Counted from the first letter of the stretch, positions 44,653-55,374 are shown. The stretch: 64,000 nucleotides of DNA from [Flavobacterium] thermophilum (GCA_900450595.1 UGGS01000002.1:744001-808000), one strand, 5' to 3'. Notes: generated by a model from the letters alone, not told the origin. A program made the numbers and translations.

Positions 44653-45099
44653 TTACCCTTGCGGCTGCGACGGCTCCGAAATGTTCGTCAACGCCTGTTC
44701 AGCCGCTTCGTTTGATGCGCTGTTCGTCGCAATATCGCCTAGCGCAACAATGCCTTGAAGCTGGTTGTTTTCCACGATCGGCAAACGGCGAACTTGATGT
44801 TGGGCCATGACATTCGCGGCTTCCTGTACGCTCATATTCGGCGTACCGGTGACGACTTGGTTCGTCATGACCTCCGCTACTTTGACGGTCGACGGGTCTT
44901 TTCCTTGGGACGAAACACGCAACGTAATATCGCGGTCCGTAATCATCCCTTTGACTTGCCCGTTTTCCACAACCGGAAGCGCCCCAATATTTTTTTGGCT
45001 CATGATTTGCGCTGCTTCTTGCACCGTTTGGTTCGGCGAAATCGTTGCGACGTTTTTCGTCATAATGTCCTGCACTTTGTTTCCGCTGTTGTTCGTCAA
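44653..45099 (-). CDS. yhcV: CBS-domain protein (YhcV type)
   Basis: A 148-residue protein made of two CBS motifs ([18 protein letters not shown] and [18 protein letters not shown]), which form a Bateman module for adenosyl ligands. The start is TTG at 45099, behind GGGGAGG. The C-terminus is Ser/Glu/Gln-rich. It resembles Bacillus YhcV, and yhcU and yhcT homologues lie nearby. Confidence 0.82.
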   Translation of the reverse strand: MTNNSGNKVQDIMTKNVATISPNQTVQEAAQIMSQKNIGALPVVENGQVKGMITDRDITLRVSSQGKDPSTVKVAEVMTNQVVTGTPNMSVQEAANVMAQHQVRRLPIVENNQLQGIVALGDIATNSASNEAAEQALTNISEPSQPQG

Positions 45100-45217
45100 T
45101 GTGATCCTCCCCTTTCACCGATTAGTATGGCTCGTTTGTCGAGCGATATAGATAGAAAATGTTGTTTTCTTTCCTGCCCTTTGCCGGTTATGAATGGACG
45201 TGCCGTTTTCCATCCCT

Positions 45218-45223
45218 TATAAT
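45218..45223 (+). promoter_or_regulatory. -10 box upstream of bdbC
   Basis: TATAAT about 58 bp before the bdbC start; no good -35 is visible. Confidence 0.4.
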
Positions 45224-45280
45224 GGAGCTGAACAGTGTAAGATCGGGCAACGGTGTCTGCAACGGAAGAAGGGGAGAAGG

Positions 45281-45718
45281 ATGGAACAAGAAAAACGCGC
45301 GGAACACTTGCTTTTGGCGGCATGGGCGACTGCGCTCATCGCCACCCTCGGAAGCCTTTATTTTTCGGAGGTGCTTGGGTACATTCCGTGCGACCTGTGC
45401 TGGTTTCAACGCATTTTTATGTATCCGCAAGTCATCATTTTAGGAATCGCCATCGTGCGCAAAGACGCTGCGGCAGCTCGCTATAGCTTCACACTTTCAT
45501 TGATTGGCGGGGGTATTTCTCTGTATCATTACGGATTGCAAAAAATTCCGCTTCTTCAAGAATACGCCATCAGATGCGGCCGCATTCCGTGCACAGGGCA
45601 ATATATAAACTGGCTTGGATTTATCACCATTCCATTTTTGGCGTTCACTGCCTTTATGATCATTATTTTGTTAAGTTGGACCGTCATGCGCCAGCAAAGA
45701 AAGGAGAGCGAACGTTGA
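45281..45718 (+). CDS. bdbC: Disulfide bond formation protein C (DsbB-like)
   Basis: A 145-residue, four-helix quinone-coupled thiol oxidase. The first redox pair is in IPCDLCWFQRIFMYP and the second Cys pair in CGRIPC, as in BdbC/DsbB. It reoxidises an extracytoplasmic thioredoxin-like partner. The start at 45281 follows GAAGGGGAG. Its stop overlaps the next gene, which encodes a thioredoxin-like protein, by four bases. Confidence 0.9.
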   Translation: MEQEKRAEHLLLAAWATALIATLGSLYFSEVLGYIPCDLCWFQRIFMYPQVIILGIAIVRKDAAAARYSFTLSLIGGGISLYHYGLQKIPLLQEYAIRCGRIPCTGQYINWLGFITIPFLAFTAFMIIILLSWTVMRQQRKESER

Positions 45719-46191
45719 AAAAACTGCTCGCATTTGGCGGCATCATTGTCGTCCTGTTCGCTGCGATCTCGTTTATTACGATGTACGAACAAAAAGAAGC
45801 CGCAAGCAACAATCCTTACCATAAAAGCGAGCTCAACCCAGCCACCATCGCCCAACTTGACGACCCGAACTACCGCAACATTATTTTGCCCGCGGAGTTG
45901 AAACAGCAACTGGCTGACGGCAAGACGCTGACCGTCTACTTTTACAGCCCGACATGCCCTCACTGCCAGCGGACAACGCCGATCGTCATTCCTTTGGCGA
46001 AACAGCTGGGCATCGACTTAAAATTGTTCAACTTGCTCGAATTTGAAGACGGTTGGGACATATACCATATTGAAGCAACCCCGACCATTGTCCATTATGA
46101 AAACGGCAAAGAGGCAAAACGCATCGAAGGATACCATGATGAGGAAACGTTCCGCCGATGGTTTGCCTCACTGCCAATGCCAAAAAAATAA
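45715..46191 (+). CDS. Membrane-anchored thioredoxin-like protein
   Basis: A 158-residue protein with an N-terminal signal anchor (about residues 3-22) and a thioredoxin fold outside the membrane; the active site is CPHC in YFYSPTCPHCQRTTP, followed by cis-Pro in IEATPTIVHY. It starts at TTG 45715 behind GGAGAG, coupled to bdbC. Together they form an oxidising pair for secreted proteins. It is shorter than classical BdbD. Confidence 0.83.
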   Translation: MKKLLAFGGIIVVLFAAISFITMYEQKEAASNNPYHKSELNPATIAQLDDPNYRNIILPAELKQQLADGKTLTVYFYSPTCPHCQRTTPIVIPLAKQLGIDLKLFNLLEFEDGWDIYHIEATPTIVHYENGKEAKRIEGYHDEETFRRWFASLPMPKK

Positions 46192-46226
46192 GGAGCTGCA
46201 CCTTTTACAAGACGCAGCCCCTTGCC

Positions 46227-46625
46227 CTACATCACCCACTGATTCACAGCGGGAACATACATGCTGCACGGCATCGCCCGCTTATGGATAAACTGCTTGG
46301 CCCGAAATGGAAAGGTGATGCCATGACGAGCCAAAATGTTTTGGTTGCGGGCAAACAGCCATTCATATTGGTCGCACTCTCCATGTTCCCCCATATATTC
46401 GATGACGGTAATGAGCGACTGCAGCGCCGAAATGATTTGGAAAGCCTCCTTCATTGTTCCATTATATGCCACATGTTCGTGGTCCAGCGAAAGAATGCCC
46501 CATTCCTCAAATTGACGGATTTGTTCATCATCGAAGTAATACGGGAACACATCGGTATAAAAGTAGTTGAGCAAATACTGCATGTAATGCTCTTGTTCCG
46601 GAGTCGCTGCATACATCATTTTCAA
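46227..46625 (-). CDS. yhcU: YhcU-like protein (DUF5365)
   Basis: A soluble protein of about 132 residues (KMMYAATPEQEHYMQYLLNY near the start). The TTG at 46625 has AAGGTGG eight bases upstream; an in-frame ATG at 46652 would overlap that site. It resembles Bacillus YhcU, which lies between yhcT and yhcV as here. Function unknown. Confidence 0.65.
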   Translation of the reverse strand: MKMMYAATPEQEHYMQYLLNYFYTDVFPYYFDDEQIRQFEEWGILSLDHEHVAYNGTMKEAFQIISALQSLITVIEYMGEHGECDQYEWLFARNQNILARHGITFPFRAKQFIHKRAMPCSMYVPAVNQWVM

Positions 46626-46763
46626 CGTCCATACCACCTTTTCTCGCCGCAATGCTTGCGTTCTCCATCACTAAGACGATACTATGAGTGTACCATATCT
46701 CGCGCAAGGATAGGGGTAGAAAGTGTTTCCACAGCTAACAAACAATTGGGAGTGTGACAACCT

Positions 46764-47663
46764 TTGTGGACAAGAAAAGGCGATTGGCTGGAATGCATCA
46801 TCCCTAGCTGGTGGAGCGGTTTGACGATTGAACAGCTCCTGAAAGACGTATGGTCCGCCTCGAAAAAGCTCGCCCACCGTTGGCGGATGGAACACGGCGT
46901 CAAACTGAACGGCCAGGCTGTTCCCTGGAAGACGGTGCTCAACGAACGCGACCGGCTTCAGCTTTACGCATATGAGCCGGAGCCGTCGTTCATCGTTCCA
47001 GAATATCGGGAGCTTTCGATTTTATGGGAGGACGACCATCTGCTCGTCTTGAACAAAGAAGCCGGCATCGACATTCATCCGTCCGAACCGGGGCAAACCG
47101 GCACGCTCGCCAATGCGGTCGCGTTTTATTTGCAGTCGCAGGCAATTTTAACAAAAGTGCGCCACATTCATCGGCTCGACCGCGACACGTCGGGAGCGAT
47201 TTTATTTGCCAAACACCCGCTTGCCGGTGCGACGCTCGATTGGATGCTCGCCCACCGTGCCATCAAGCGGACGTACGTCGCCCTTGTTCACGGTCGTTTG
47301 TCCCCGGAATCAGGAACCATTTCCGCGCCAATCGGCCGCGACCGCCACCATCCAACGCGCCGGCGCGTCTCGAAGACGGGGACAAAAGCGGTGACACACT
47401 ATCGCGTCATCAAAACATTCCCGTCAACATCGCTTGTCGAGCTTTCTCTCGAGACTGGACGGACGCACCAAATCCGCGTCCATTTGGCCCATCTCGGCCA
47501 TCCGCTCGTCGGCGACACGCTTTACGGCGGCCAGCCGATATTTCATCGTCATGCGCTGCATGCCGCTAAGCTAACGTTCCGCCACCCGTTTACAAACGAA
47601 GAGGTCATTTGTCTCGCGCCAACAAGCGATTTTCCCACCGACCTTTCGCGCATTTACAATTGA
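46764..47663 (+). CDS. yhcT: RluA/RluD-family pseudouridine synthase (YhcT type)
   Basis: A 299-residue RNA pseudouridine synthase. An N-terminal S4-like region (VKLNGQAVPWKTVLNERDRL) precedes the catalytic domain with the active-site Asp in HRLDRDTSG, then LVHGRLSPESGTI and LETGRTHQIRVHLAHLGHP. It probably modifies rRNA or tRNA in the cytoplasm. It starts at TTG 46764 with a poor ribosome binding site. Confidence 0.87.
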   Translation: MWTRKGDWLECIIPSWWSGLTIEQLLKDVWSASKKLAHRWRMEHGVKLNGQAVPWKTVLNERDRLQLYAYEPEPSFIVPEYRELSILWEDDHLLVLNKEAGIDIHPSEPGQTGTLANAVAFYLQSQAILTKVRHIHRLDRDTSGAILFAKHPLAGATLDWMLAHRAIKRTYVALVHGRLSPESGTISAPIGRDRHHPTRRRVSKTGTKAVTHYRVIKTFPSTSLVELSLETGRTHQIRVHLAHLGHPLVGDTLYGGQPIFHRHALHAAKLTFRHPFTNEEVICLAPTSDFPTDLSRIYN

Positions 47664-47715
47664 TCTACTCTGCCGTCCTTCAATGGAGGAGGGGATTTCT
47701 CGGCCGAAACGAGAA

Positions 47716-47739
47716 AAGGCAGACGCCCCCGTCTGCCTT
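47716..47739. terminator. Bidirectional terminator between yhcT and the CNNM gene
   Basis: AAGGCAGACG pairs with CGTCTGCCTT around a 4-base loop between convergent genes. Confidence 0.65.
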
Positions 47740-49078
47740 ACAAACGCAACTCCTCCTCTTCGGCGCCTGCCGCCTCCTCCTCTTTGCTCGGCTCTTTTTT
47801 TGCCACTTCCAGCGATTTCACATGATGGCCATCCATTTCCTTCACCGTAAACAAGTGGCCATCGATTTCTACACTCTCGCCTGGTTTGATATCATAATGC
47901 TTCGTTAAAATCCAGCCGCCGATCGTATCGACGTCATCATCGTCAATGTCCAGCCCAAGCAAGTCATTCACTTCGCTGATCAACACTTTGCCATCCAAGA
48001 TCAATCGATCGTCCATTTTTTGAATCAGCGGCGTTTCATCAATATCAAACTCATCTTGGATTTCGCCAACGATTTCTTCCAAAATGTCCTCGACTGTAAC
48101 CAGTCCAGACGTGCCGCCGTATTCATCGACCAAAATCGCCATATGGATGCGTTCTTTTTGCATTTTGACCAACAAATCGTGAATGGCGATCGATTCAATC
48201 ACTTGAATGATCGGGCGGATATAGTCTTTGATCTGTTTATCATGGGACGGATTGGCAATAAAGTCCGTAAACACCTCTTTCACGTTGATGAGTCCAAGCA
48301 CATGGTCTTTATCGCCGTCAATGACCGGGTAGCGCGTATACTTTTCTTCGCGAATGATGTCCAAGTTTTCCTTGACGCTTTTGTTAATATCGAGCGCCAC
48401 AATTTCTTTGCGCGGCACCATAATTTCTTTCGCGATGCGGTCGTCAAAACGAAAAATGTTATTGACATAGCGGTACTCTGACTGATTGATCTCCCCGCTT
48501 TTGTAGCTTTCGGATAAAATGAGGCGCAACTCCTCCTCAGAGTGGGCGATTTCATGCTCCGCCACCGGCTTGAGGCCAAACAGGCGCGTCACAAGCCGCG
48601 CAGAGTTGTTGAGCGTCCAAATGAATGGATACATGATTTTATAAAACCAAATGAGCGGCTGAGCCGTAAACAGCGTAATCGCTTCCGCCTTATGAATGGC
48701 AAACGTCTTCGGCGCTAATTCACCGACGACAACATGCAAAAAGGTGATGAGCGAAAACGAAACGATAAACGCTAAAAAATGGGAGACAGATTCCGATAGA
48801 TGGAGGCGTTCAAACAGCGGCAGCAACATCCGCGCCACCGTCGGCTCCCCCAGCCAGCCAAGGCCAAGCGAGGTGAGCGTAATGCCGAGCTGGTTCGCCG
48901 ATAAATAGCCGTCCAAATTCGAAATCACTTTTTTCGCCGCGACCGCCCGTCGATTCCCTTCATTGACAAGTTGATCGATGCGCGAGCTGCGCACCTTGAC
49001 GATCGCAAATTCAGAAGCGACAAAAAAGGCGGTGCAAGCGATGAGAAACGCCACCAACAGCAAACTGGCTATATCCAA
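47738..49078 (-). CDS. CNNM/CorC-family (HlyC/CorC) membrane protein, MpfA/YhdP type
   Basis: A 446-residue protein with an N-terminal DUF21 membrane domain ([23 protein letters not shown]-type region), two CBS motifs ([39 protein letters not shown]) and a C-terminal CorC_HlyC domain. Bacillus relatives (MpfA/YhdP) export Mg2+. The TTG at 49078 follows GGAG at five bases and aligns with the usual MDI-type start; the longer reading to 49138 would translate a leader. The C-terminus is Glu-rich. Confidence 0.87.
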   Translation of the reverse strand: MDIASLLLVAFLIACTAFFVASEFAIVKVRSSRIDQLVNEGNRRAVAAKKVISNLDGYLSANQLGITLTSLGLGWLGEPTVARMLLPLFERLHLSESVSHFLAFIVSFSLITFLHVVVGELAPKTFAIHKAEAITLFTAQPLIWFYKIMYPFIWTLNNSARLVTRLFGLKPVAEHEIAHSEEELRLILSESYKSGEINQSEYRYVNNIFRFDDRIAKEIMVPRKEIVALDINKSVKENLDIIREEKYTRYPVIDGDKDHVLGLINVKEVFTDFIANPSHDKQIKDYIRPIIQVIESIAIHDLLVKMQKERIHMAILVDEYGGTSGLVTVEDILEEIVGEIQDEFDIDETPLIQKMDDRLILDGKVLISEVNDLLGLDIDDDDVDTIGGWILTKHYDIKPGESVEIDGHLFTVKEMDGHHVKSLEVAKKEPSKEEEAAGAEEEELRL

Positions 49079-49189
49079 TTCGTCTCCGAGCGCGGATGAA
49101 GCGCCCAGGTTACACCTCCTGCACATAAAAGTTTCCATTGCAGCTGATAGACGGTGATGCCGCTGGGCCGCCTTAGGCGGCCCAATATG

Positions 49190-49882
49190 TTACGATTCCT
49201 CATTATTGTTCCCTTGGGTGAAAATGAGCACATATTTCAGCAATTCAAACACGGCGATCAACGTTGCCGCGACGTATGTCAGCGCCGCCGCGCCAAGCAC
49301 TTTGTTTACGCCGCGCGCTTCATTTGGGGCGATCAACCCTTCAGCCAGCATAAACCGCTTCGCCCGTGCGCTCGCGTTAAACTCCACCGGCAAGGTAATG
49401 ATTTGGAAGGCCACCGCCAGCGAGAAAAACAAAATGCCGAGTCCAATCAGCGAAAATTGATGGAGCACAAATCCAACGAGCAACAACAACGGCGCAACGC
49501 CCGAAGCGAAGTTCACAATCGGAAACATCCGGTGGCGAAGGACGAGCGCCGCGTAGCCTTGCTGGTGTTGAACGGCATGGCCAACCTCGTGGGCGGCAAC
49601 GGAAATGGAAGCGATTGAACGCCCATAAAAGACCGGCTCCGACAAACGGACCGTGCGGGAAATCGGATCATAATGGTCGGACAATCTCCCTGGCACGACC
49701 TCCACCGGCACATAGTGCAACCCGTGGCGGTCTAAAATCATGCGCGCCACTTCCGCCCCCGTCAACCCCGATGAGGCTGGAACTTCAGACCAGGCATTGA
49801 AATTGCTTGATACCTTCCATTGCGCCCAAAGCGATATCAGGAAGGCGATAAAAATGAAAATATCCATCGGATGGAATAGCAT
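49190..49882 (-). CDS. yugP: YugP-type neutral zinc metallopeptidase, membrane-bound
   Basis: A 230-residue membrane protease. It has an N-terminal helix, a domain with the zinc motif HEVGH (in VAAHEVGHAVQHQ), and three C-terminal helices (VAPLLLLVGFVLHQ and following). GGAGGGTGC sets the ATG at 49882. Substrates are unknown. A GC-rich hairpin without a T-run lies at 49158-49180, past the stop. Confidence 0.85.
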   Translation of the reverse strand: MLFHPMDIFIFIAFLISLWAQWKVSSNFNAWSEVPASSGLTGAEVARMILDRHGLHYVPVEVVPGRLSDHYDPISRTVRLSEPVFYGRSIASISVAAHEVGHAVQHQQGYAALVLRHRMFPIVNFASGVAPLLLLVGFVLHQFSLIGLGILFFSLAVAFQIITLPVEFNASARAKRFMLAEGLIAPNEARGVNKVLGAAALTYVAATLIAVFELLKYVLIFTQGNNNEES

Positions 49883-49981
49883 CACAGCACCCTCCGTTTT
49901 TTCAATGTTCATCAAATGTGTATACTATTATTTATTGTACTTGCTCACCTTTTCATACGTCAAACGGCTCGCTCCGGTTTC

Positions 49982-50016
49982 AAAAAAAAAAAAAACAGCA
50001 CCTGCATCGAGGCGCT
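49982..50016 (-). terminator. Terminator of the aldo/keto reductase gene
   Basis: AGCGCCT pairs with AGGTGCT (one G-U) and is followed by about 14 T on the minus strand. Confidence 0.7.
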
Positions 50017-50034
50017 ATTTGGCTGATGGGGACA

Positions 50035-50862
50035 TCAAAAATCGAAATTGTCTGGGTCAGGACCGACCCGTTTGTTCAAGTTCAACGCGTCGATCTGTTT
50101 CATTTCTTCGTCGGTCAGCGAGAAATCAAAAATATCAGCGTTTTCCTTGATCCGCGCCGGCGTCACCGATTTCGGGATCGTCACGACGCCGTGCTGCAAA
50201 TCCCAACGCAACACGACTTGCGCTGGCGTTTTCCCGTATTTTTTGCCAATTTCAACGATTGTCGGTTCGGTTAAAATTTCCCCGCGCATGAGCGGCGACC
50301 ATGCCTCAAGCTGGATGCCGTTTTCCCGGCAAAACGCCTGCAGCTCTTTTTGCGTTAAGCGCGGATGGTACTCGACTTGGTTGACCATCGGCTTAATTTC
50401 GCAGTCAGCCAGCACATCTTGCAAATGGTGAATTTGGAAGTTGCTGACGCCAATCGCGCGCACATAGCCGTCTTTATACAGCTTTTCCAGCGCTTTGTAC
50501 GTCTCTTTATACTTCCCTTTCACCGGCCAGTGGACCAAATACAAGTCGACATAATCGAACCCGAGTTTTTTCAAACTTTTGTCAAACGCCTTCAGCGTTG
50601 TCTCATACCCTTGGTCGGTGTTCCATACTTTCGTCGTCACAAATACTTGCTCGCGCGGAATGCCGGATTCACGGATCGCTTGACCGACACCTTCTTCGTT
50701 TTCATAAAAAGCGGCTGTATCGACGTGGCGGTAGCCGATCTCGAGCGCGGTGCGCACCGCGCTTCTTACTTCCTCCCCTTCTTTGACTTTATAAACGCCA
50801 AGGCCGACCCAAGGCATTTTCACCCCGTTATGCAAAGTGGCGCAATCTTGCAGGCCGTTCAT
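50035..50862 (-). CDS. Aldo/keto reductase (YvgN/YtbE type)
   Basis: A 275-residue NADPH-dependent (beta/alpha)8 reductase of aldehydes such as methylglyoxal. The catalytic tetrad is visible: Asp in [11 protein letters not shown] with Tyr in the same segment, Lys in VTTKVW, and His in [13 protein letters not shown] and the C-terminal IPKSV coenzyme-binding motif follow. The ATG at 50862 has a GAGGAGG site. Monocistronic. Confidence 0.9.
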   Translation of the reverse strand: MNGLQDCATLHNGVKMPWVGLGVYKVKEGEEVRSAVRTALEIGYRHVDTAAFYENEEGVGQAIRESGIPREQVFVTTKVWNTDQGYETTLKAFDKSLKKLGFDYVDLYLVHWPVKGKYKETYKALEKLYKDGYVRAIGVSNFQIHHLQDVLADCEIKPMVNQVEYHPRLTQKELQAFCRENGIQLEAWSPLMRGEILTEPTIVEIGKKYGKTPAQVVLRWDLQHGVVTIPKSVTPARIKENADIFDFSLTDEEMKQIDALNLNKRVGPDPDNFDF

Positions 50863-50993
50863 ATCCTCTCCTCCTCGAGCGTCATTATAGTTTCATTATG
50901 GGAAAAGAGGGAAAGAAAATCAAAATATATGCTTGCTCTCCTTTCTCACTTCCCCACGTCCCTCTTGTTCTTTCTTTAGGGGAAAATCAACGC

Positions 50994-51019
50994 AAAAACG
51001 AGGGGAAACGTTCCCCTCG
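50994..51019 (-). terminator. Terminator of dctP
   Basis: CGAGGGGAA pairs with TTCCCCTCG, followed by TTTTTG on the minus strand, about 125 bp past the dctP stop. Confidence 0.7.
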
Positions 51020-51143
51020 CGCTGTCATTGCATTCCTTCTTTCATCCATTCGGCGATTTGCAGCGTGCGGCTCCTTTCCCGACGCAGTCAGAAACATGCG
51101 AACGGAAAAGCTGTCAATTGGACTTGCAGATCGCTCCTGACTC

Positions 51144-52406
51144 TTATTTGGCCACGCTCATCGAGGCGCGCTCCACTTCAGCTTCGTTCGGATGAAACTC
51201 ATTTTCCATTTTTGAAACGACAACCGTCGCCACAGCGTTGCCGATCAAGTTCGTAATCGCCCGCGCCTCGGACATAAAGCGGTCGACCCCGAGCAACAAG
51301 GCAATGCCCTCAACCGGAATCATCGGGAACGCTGCTAACGTTGCCGCCAGCGTAATGAAACCGGAACCCGTCACTCCTGCAGCTCCTTTTGATGTAAGCA
51401 TCAATACACCGAGCAACGTCAGCTCTTGCCAAATCGTTAGGTCAATGCCGTATGCTTGGGCGATGAAAATGGCCGCCATCGCCAAGTAAATCGATGTGCC
51501 GTCCAAGTTAAACGAATACCCGGTCGGAACGACAAGGCCAACGACCGACTTCGAGCAGCCGTATTTTTCGAGACGCTCCATCAGCCGCGGCAGCGCCGAT
51601 TCCGACGAAGACGTGCCGAGAACGAGCAACAACTCCTCTTTGATGTAGGCAAGAAACTTAACGATGTTAAATCCGTAAAACTTCGCAATCCCGCCGAGCA
51701 CGACGAAAATAAAGAGCGCCATCGTAATGTATACCGATCCCATCAACTTTCCGAGCGACACGAGCGAGCCAAGGCCGAACGTGCCGATCGTATACGCCAT
51801 CGCGCCAAATGCAGCAATCGGCGAAACTTTCATGACCATATTGACGACGCCAAAGAAAATTTCAGCGATTCGCTCAAACAACGAAAGCACCGGTTTGGCT
51901 TTCTCCCCTAACCCTGCTGCCGCCAAGCCAAACAGGACGGCGAAGAAGAGTACCGGAAGCAATTCTCCGCTGGCCATCGCTGCGACGACGTTATCCGGGA
52001 TAATACTGAGCACGAAATCGACAAACCCGTGGCTCGTCTCTTCCGCCTGCTTCGTATATTGCGAAATGTCGCCGCCTTTTACGGCATCGGTGTTAAACCC
52101 GACCCCTGGTTTGACTAGGTTGACGACGACAATCCCGATCGCCAACGCAAACGTGGTGACAATTTCAAAATAAATGAGCGCCTTGCCGCCGATGCGGCCG
52201 ACTTTTTTCAAGTCGCCCATATTGCCGATCCCGATGACGACCGTGAAGAAAATGATCGGCGCAATCACCATTTTAATCAGCTTAATAAACCCATCGGCCA
52301 ATACTTTCAGCTTCGTGCCGAATTCCGGGAATAAAAATCCGACGATAATCCCTAAAATAATACCGATAATGACTTGCACAGTTAAATTTTTAAATTTGCT
52401 CCGCAT
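51144..52406 (-). CDS. dctP: C4-dicarboxylate transporter DctP (DAACS family)
   Basis: A 420-residue Na+/H+-coupled symporter of the DAACS (SLC1) family for succinate, fumarate and malate. It has the family Ser-rich hairpin ([17 protein letters not shown]), the NxxxD-type transport core ([16 protein letters not shown]) and [32 protein letters not shown] sets the ATG at 52406. Glutamate transport is an alternative, but the adjacent DctB/DctS/DctR genes favour C4-dicarboxylates. GGTC repeats lie upstream. Confidence 0.9.
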   Translation of the reverse strand: MRSKFKNLTVQVIIGIILGIIVGFLFPEFGTKLKVLADGFIKLIKMVIAPIIFFTVVIGIGNMGDLKKVGRIGGKALIYFEIVTTFALAIGIVVVNLVKPGVGFNTDAVKGGDISQYTKQAEETSHGFVDFVLSIIPDNVVAAMASGELLPVLFFAVLFGLAAAGLGEKAKPVLSLFERIAEIFFGVVNMVMKVSPIAAFGAMAYTIGTFGLGSLVSLGKLMGSVYITMALFIFVVLGGIAKFYGFNIVKFLAYIKEELLLVLGTSSSESALPRLMERLEKYGCSKSVVGLVVPTGYSFNLDGTSIYLAMAAIFIAQAYGIDLTIWQELTLLGVLMLTSKGAAGVTGSGFITLAATLAAFPMIPVEGIALLLGVDRFMSEARAITNLIGNAVATVVVSKMENEFHPNEAEVERASMSVAK

Positions 52407-52492
52407 TTCTCCCACTCCTTTCTTTGTCTTGACAACGCTTTCAACATCATCATAAAGAAAAAAGCATAAAATCAAAATATTATGGTGATAAT

Positions 52493-52520
52493 GGTCGTTT
52501 TGGTCTTTTTGGTCTTGACC
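52493..52520 (-). promoter_or_regulatory. GGTC direct repeats upstream of dctP (DctR site candidate)
   Basis: GGTC recurs at 9-bp intervals (52493, 52502, 52511), with GACC ending the block at 52520. It lies between the dctB terminator and dctP, where the response regulator DctR would be expected to act. The link to DctR is inferred. Confidence 0.5.
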
Positions 52521-52540
52521 TTTTTTGCTGTTCAAAAACA

Positions 52541-52563
52541 AAAAAGCTTCCGCCCGCGGAAGC
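52541..52563 (-). terminator. Terminator of dctB
   Basis: GCTTCCGC pairs with GCGGAAGC around GG and is followed by TTTTTTG on the minus strand, just past the dctB stop. Confidence 0.8.
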
Positions 52564-52566
52564 CTA

Positions 52567-53652
52567 TTACGATCCTCTAATTTCATTCAAAAGCCCGGAA
52601 CCAAACTGCCTCGTAAACTCGTTGTACAGCGGGGCGAACTTCTGCTCCCATTTCCGTTTCTCCTCTTCCGACAGCCGGTAAAGGAAGACATCTTCACGCC
52701 GCTCGAGCTGCTTGAGCTCCCGTTCGTTTTGCTCTTTCGACTGCTCTAAATTCCAACGCGTCGCTTCAGCCATCGCTTCAGTTATTTTTTGCTGGATGTC
52801 TTTTGGCAAATGGTCCCAAAATGACTGATTCATCATGACTGCGTACCCGAGATACCCGTGATTGCTGATTGTAATATACGGTTGAAATTTGTAAAACCCT
52901 TTCGAATAAATATTAGAAATCGTATTTTCCTGCCCATCAAACTTATGCTGTTCAAGCTCCTGATAAACGCGGTCAAATGAAACAGCAACCGGTTCTCCGC
53001 CAAGCAGGCGAAACTGTTTTTCGATCACTTCGCTCGGCATAATGCGAAAGCGCAAGCCGCGGAAGTCATCAGGTGCGATAAGCGGGCGGGTGGTGCTCAT
53101 CATTTGCTTAAATCCGTTGCTCCAAAGCGCCAACCCTTTGATTTTCTTCGCCTCAAGCATTCCGAGTAGCTCAGCCCCGATTTCTCCAGTAAAGACGCGG
53201 CGCACATCGTCATCGTTGCGGAACAAAAACGGCAAATCGAGCACTTGCCACTCCGGAATCAATTCCGTCACTTTCGAAAATGACGGAGCGATCATTTGCA
53301 CATCGCCGCGCAACAGCGCATCAAGCTCCTCGCCGTCCGAATAGAGCGAACCGTTCGGAAACACCTCAACTTTGACGCGGCCATCGGTCTTTTGTTCGAC
53401 AAGCTCGGCAAACTTTTGCGCCGCCAAACCTTTTGGCGTGTTTTCCGCAACAACATGGCTAAAGTAAATAATAATTTGGTTTTGCAGCCCCTTTTGTTCA
53501 TCATCATAAACAAGCGGCTCCCGGCCGACTTGCTGGCTCACCGCCCATCCAGCCAACCCGATGCCGGCGAACAGAAGGAGCAGCCACCATTTCCAACTGT
53601 TTCTCATCATCCACACCATTTTCGTCCTTGATTTTTTCATCTCTTTTATCAT
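52567..53652 (-). CDS. dctB: C4-dicarboxylate-binding protein DctB (TRAP SBP type)
   Basis: A protein of about 361 residues with an N-terminal membrane anchor ([17 protein letters not shown]) and a TRAP-type solute-binding domain ([54 protein letters not shown]). In Bacillus subtilis DctB is a sensor co-protein for DctS, not a transport subunit, and no TRAP permease genes are present here either. The start is uncertain: ATG codons at 53652 and 53640 both lack a good ribosome binding site. Confidence 0.87.
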   Translation of the reverse strand: MIKEMKKSRTKMVWMMRNSWKWWLLLLFAGIGLAGWAVSQQVGREPLVYDDEQKGLQNQIIIYFSHVVAENTPKGLAAQKFAELVEQKTDGRVKVEVFPNGSLYSDGEELDALLRGDVQMIAPSFSKVTELIPEWQVLDLPFLFRNDDDVRRVFTGEIGAELLGMLEAKKIKGLALWSNGFKQMMSTTRPLIAPDDFRGLRFRIMPSEVIEKQFRLLGGEPVAVSFDRVYQELEQHKFDGQENTISNIYSKGFYKFQPYITISNHGYLGYAVMMNQSFWDHLPKDIQQKITEAMAEATRWNLEQSKEQNERELKQLERREDVFLYRLSEEEKRKWEQKFAPLYNEFTRQFGSGLLNEIRGS

Positions 53653-53713
53653 ATCAGAGGAATCATGCTAAAATAAATGATAATGACTGTTTCGAAAAAA
53701 GAGGAGTCTCGCC

Positions 53714-55291
53714 ATGAATCGGCTGCCGATCCGTTGGAAAATCACGATTTTAATTTTTGTCATCGTCAGTTTTTCGATGCTGCTGAGCGGCTTGTTTATC
53801 ATCAGCGATTTTTTTCATACAAAAGAAAAAGAACTGAGCCAGCGCGCCTTGTTGACAGCGCGCACAGTGTCTGAACTGCCGGAAGTCAAACACCACATTG
53901 TCGGCGACAAGCAAAGCCGGGCGCTCGTCAACATGATCGTAGAACGGGTGCGCGTCATCCACAGCGCTGACTATATTGTCGTACTCGATATGAACAAAGT
54001 TCGCCTCTCCCACCCGCTCCCAGCAATGATCGGCACCATTTCCCACGGCGCCGATGAAGGGCCGGCATTTGCCGAGCATACGTACACCTCGAAAGCGCGT
54101 GGGGAAATCGGAACCGTGATCCGCGCCTTCGTCCCCATTATGAACAGCGATCACGAACAAATCGGCGTCGTCATCGCCGCCTACCGGCTGCCGACATTTT
54201 GGGAAGCGATGAGCACAGTAAAAGAGGAAATTGCGATAGCGATCGTTTTGTCGCTGCTCGCCGGCGGAAGCGGAGCTTGGCTGCTTGCCTCCCACATTAA
54301 GCGGCAAATGTTCCAGCTCGAGCCGCATGAAATCGCCAAACTGCTCATCGAACGGACGGAAGCGTTCAACGCCATGCATGAAGGCGTCATCGCCATTGAC
54401 AGCGATGAACGCATCACGATTTTCAACGATCGGGCGAAACAAATGCTTGGCGTCGAAGGAGATGTCATCGGGCAGCCGATCCGCTCTGTCATCCCGGATA
54501 CACATCTTCCGGAAATTCTTGAGGTAAACAAACCGATTTATAATCGTGAGCTGCAAATCGGCAACTTGACGATCTGGAGCAACCGCATCCCGATCAAGGT
54601 CAACGGGAAAACAGTCGGCGCCATTGCCATTTTCCAAGACCGCACGGAAGTCAAGCGGCTGGCCGAAGAACTGACAGGAGTGAAAGCGTTTGTCCATGCC
54701 CTGCGCGTGCAAAACCATGAATACATGAACAAGCTCCACACGATCGCCGGCCTCATCCAGCTCGGCCATATCGAAAAAGCGCTCGAGTACGTCTTCCAAG
54801 TTAAAGAGGAACAGGCAGAACTGACGCAGTTTTTAAGCCGCAACATCAAAGACGAAAGCATCTCCGGGCTATTGTTAAGCAAAATCCGCCGCGGCAAAGA
54901 GCTCGGCATTCGCGTGACGATCGACCGGCACAGCCGGCTGCACCGGTTTCCACCGCGCCTTGATCACCATGATTTCGTCGTGATCCTCGGCAATTTAATC
55001 GAAAATGCATTTGATTCGTTCCGCAACGTCGCCGGCCGCGAGAAGGAAGTATACGTCAGCATCGAACAAAATGAGGATGTCTGCTCCCTCTCTGTCGAAG
55101 ACAACGGCCAAGGCATCGCCCGCGAACATCTCGACCGCATTTTTGAAGAAGGCTTCTCCACAAAAGGGAGCGATGGCCGCGGCATCGGCTTATATTTAGT
55201 CAAACAAATCGTGGACAAAGGAAACGGACAAATCGAGGTCCAATCAGAAGAAGGAAAAGGCACCATCTTTACGATCACATTTGACATGTAA
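53714..55291 (+). CDS. dctS: C4-dicarboxylate sensor histidine kinase DctS
   Basis: A 525-residue CitA/DcuS-family kinase. Two membrane helices (about 10-30 and 175-195) flank an extracytoplasmic PAS-like sensor, followed by a cytoplasmic PAS (AFNAMHEGVIAIDSDERIT), a His box (RVQNHEYMNKLHTI) and a GHKL ATPase (NLIENAFDS, DNGQGI, GRGIGLYLV). AGAGGAG precedes the ATG. Divergent from dctB by 61 bp and followed by dctR. Confidence 0.92.
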   Translation: MNRLPIRWKITILIFVIVSFSMLLSGLFIISDFFHTKEKELSQRALLTARTVSELPEVKHHIVGDKQSRALVNMIVERVRVIHSADYIVVLDMNKVRLSHPLPAMIGTISHGADEGPAFAEHTYTSKARGEIGTVIRAFVPIMNSDHEQIGVVIAAYRLPTFWEAMSTVKEEIAIAIVLSLLAGGSGAWLLASHIKRQMFQLEPHEIAKLLIERTEAFNAMHEGVIAIDSDERITIFNDRAKQMLGVEGDVIGQPIRSVIPDTHLPEILEVNKPIYNRELQIGNLTIWSNRIPIKVNGKTVGAIAIFQDRTEVKRLAEELTGVKAFVHALRVQNHEYMNKLHTIAGLIQLGHIEKALEYVFQVKEEQAELTQFLSRNIKDESISGLLLSKIRRGKELGIRVTIDRHSRLHRFPPRLDHHDFVVILGNLIENAFDSFRNVAGREKEVYVSIEQNEDVCSLSVEDNGQGIAREHLDRIFEEGFSTKGSDGRGIGLYLVKQIVDKGNGQIEVQSEEGKGTIFTITFDM

Positions 55292-55374
55292 CATAGCAAG
55301 GAAGCCTAGCGAAACAGCGCTGGTGTCTTTCTCCATCATGTAAACAGGCTCCATCCGTGCAAAGGAGGAAAAGC

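Noticed and set aside
49158..49180. Terminator after yugP
   Set aside because: The GGGCCGCC hairpin has no T-run on the relevant strand, so it was not called as a terminator.
52567..53652. TRAP transporter substrate-binding subunit
   Set aside because: No DctQ/DctM permease genes are present; the dctB-dctS-dctR-dctP context fits the Bacillus sensor co-protein role instead.
53750..54799. Long antisense ORF in dctS
   Set aside because: It lies fully within the well-supported sensor kinase; no start signals.
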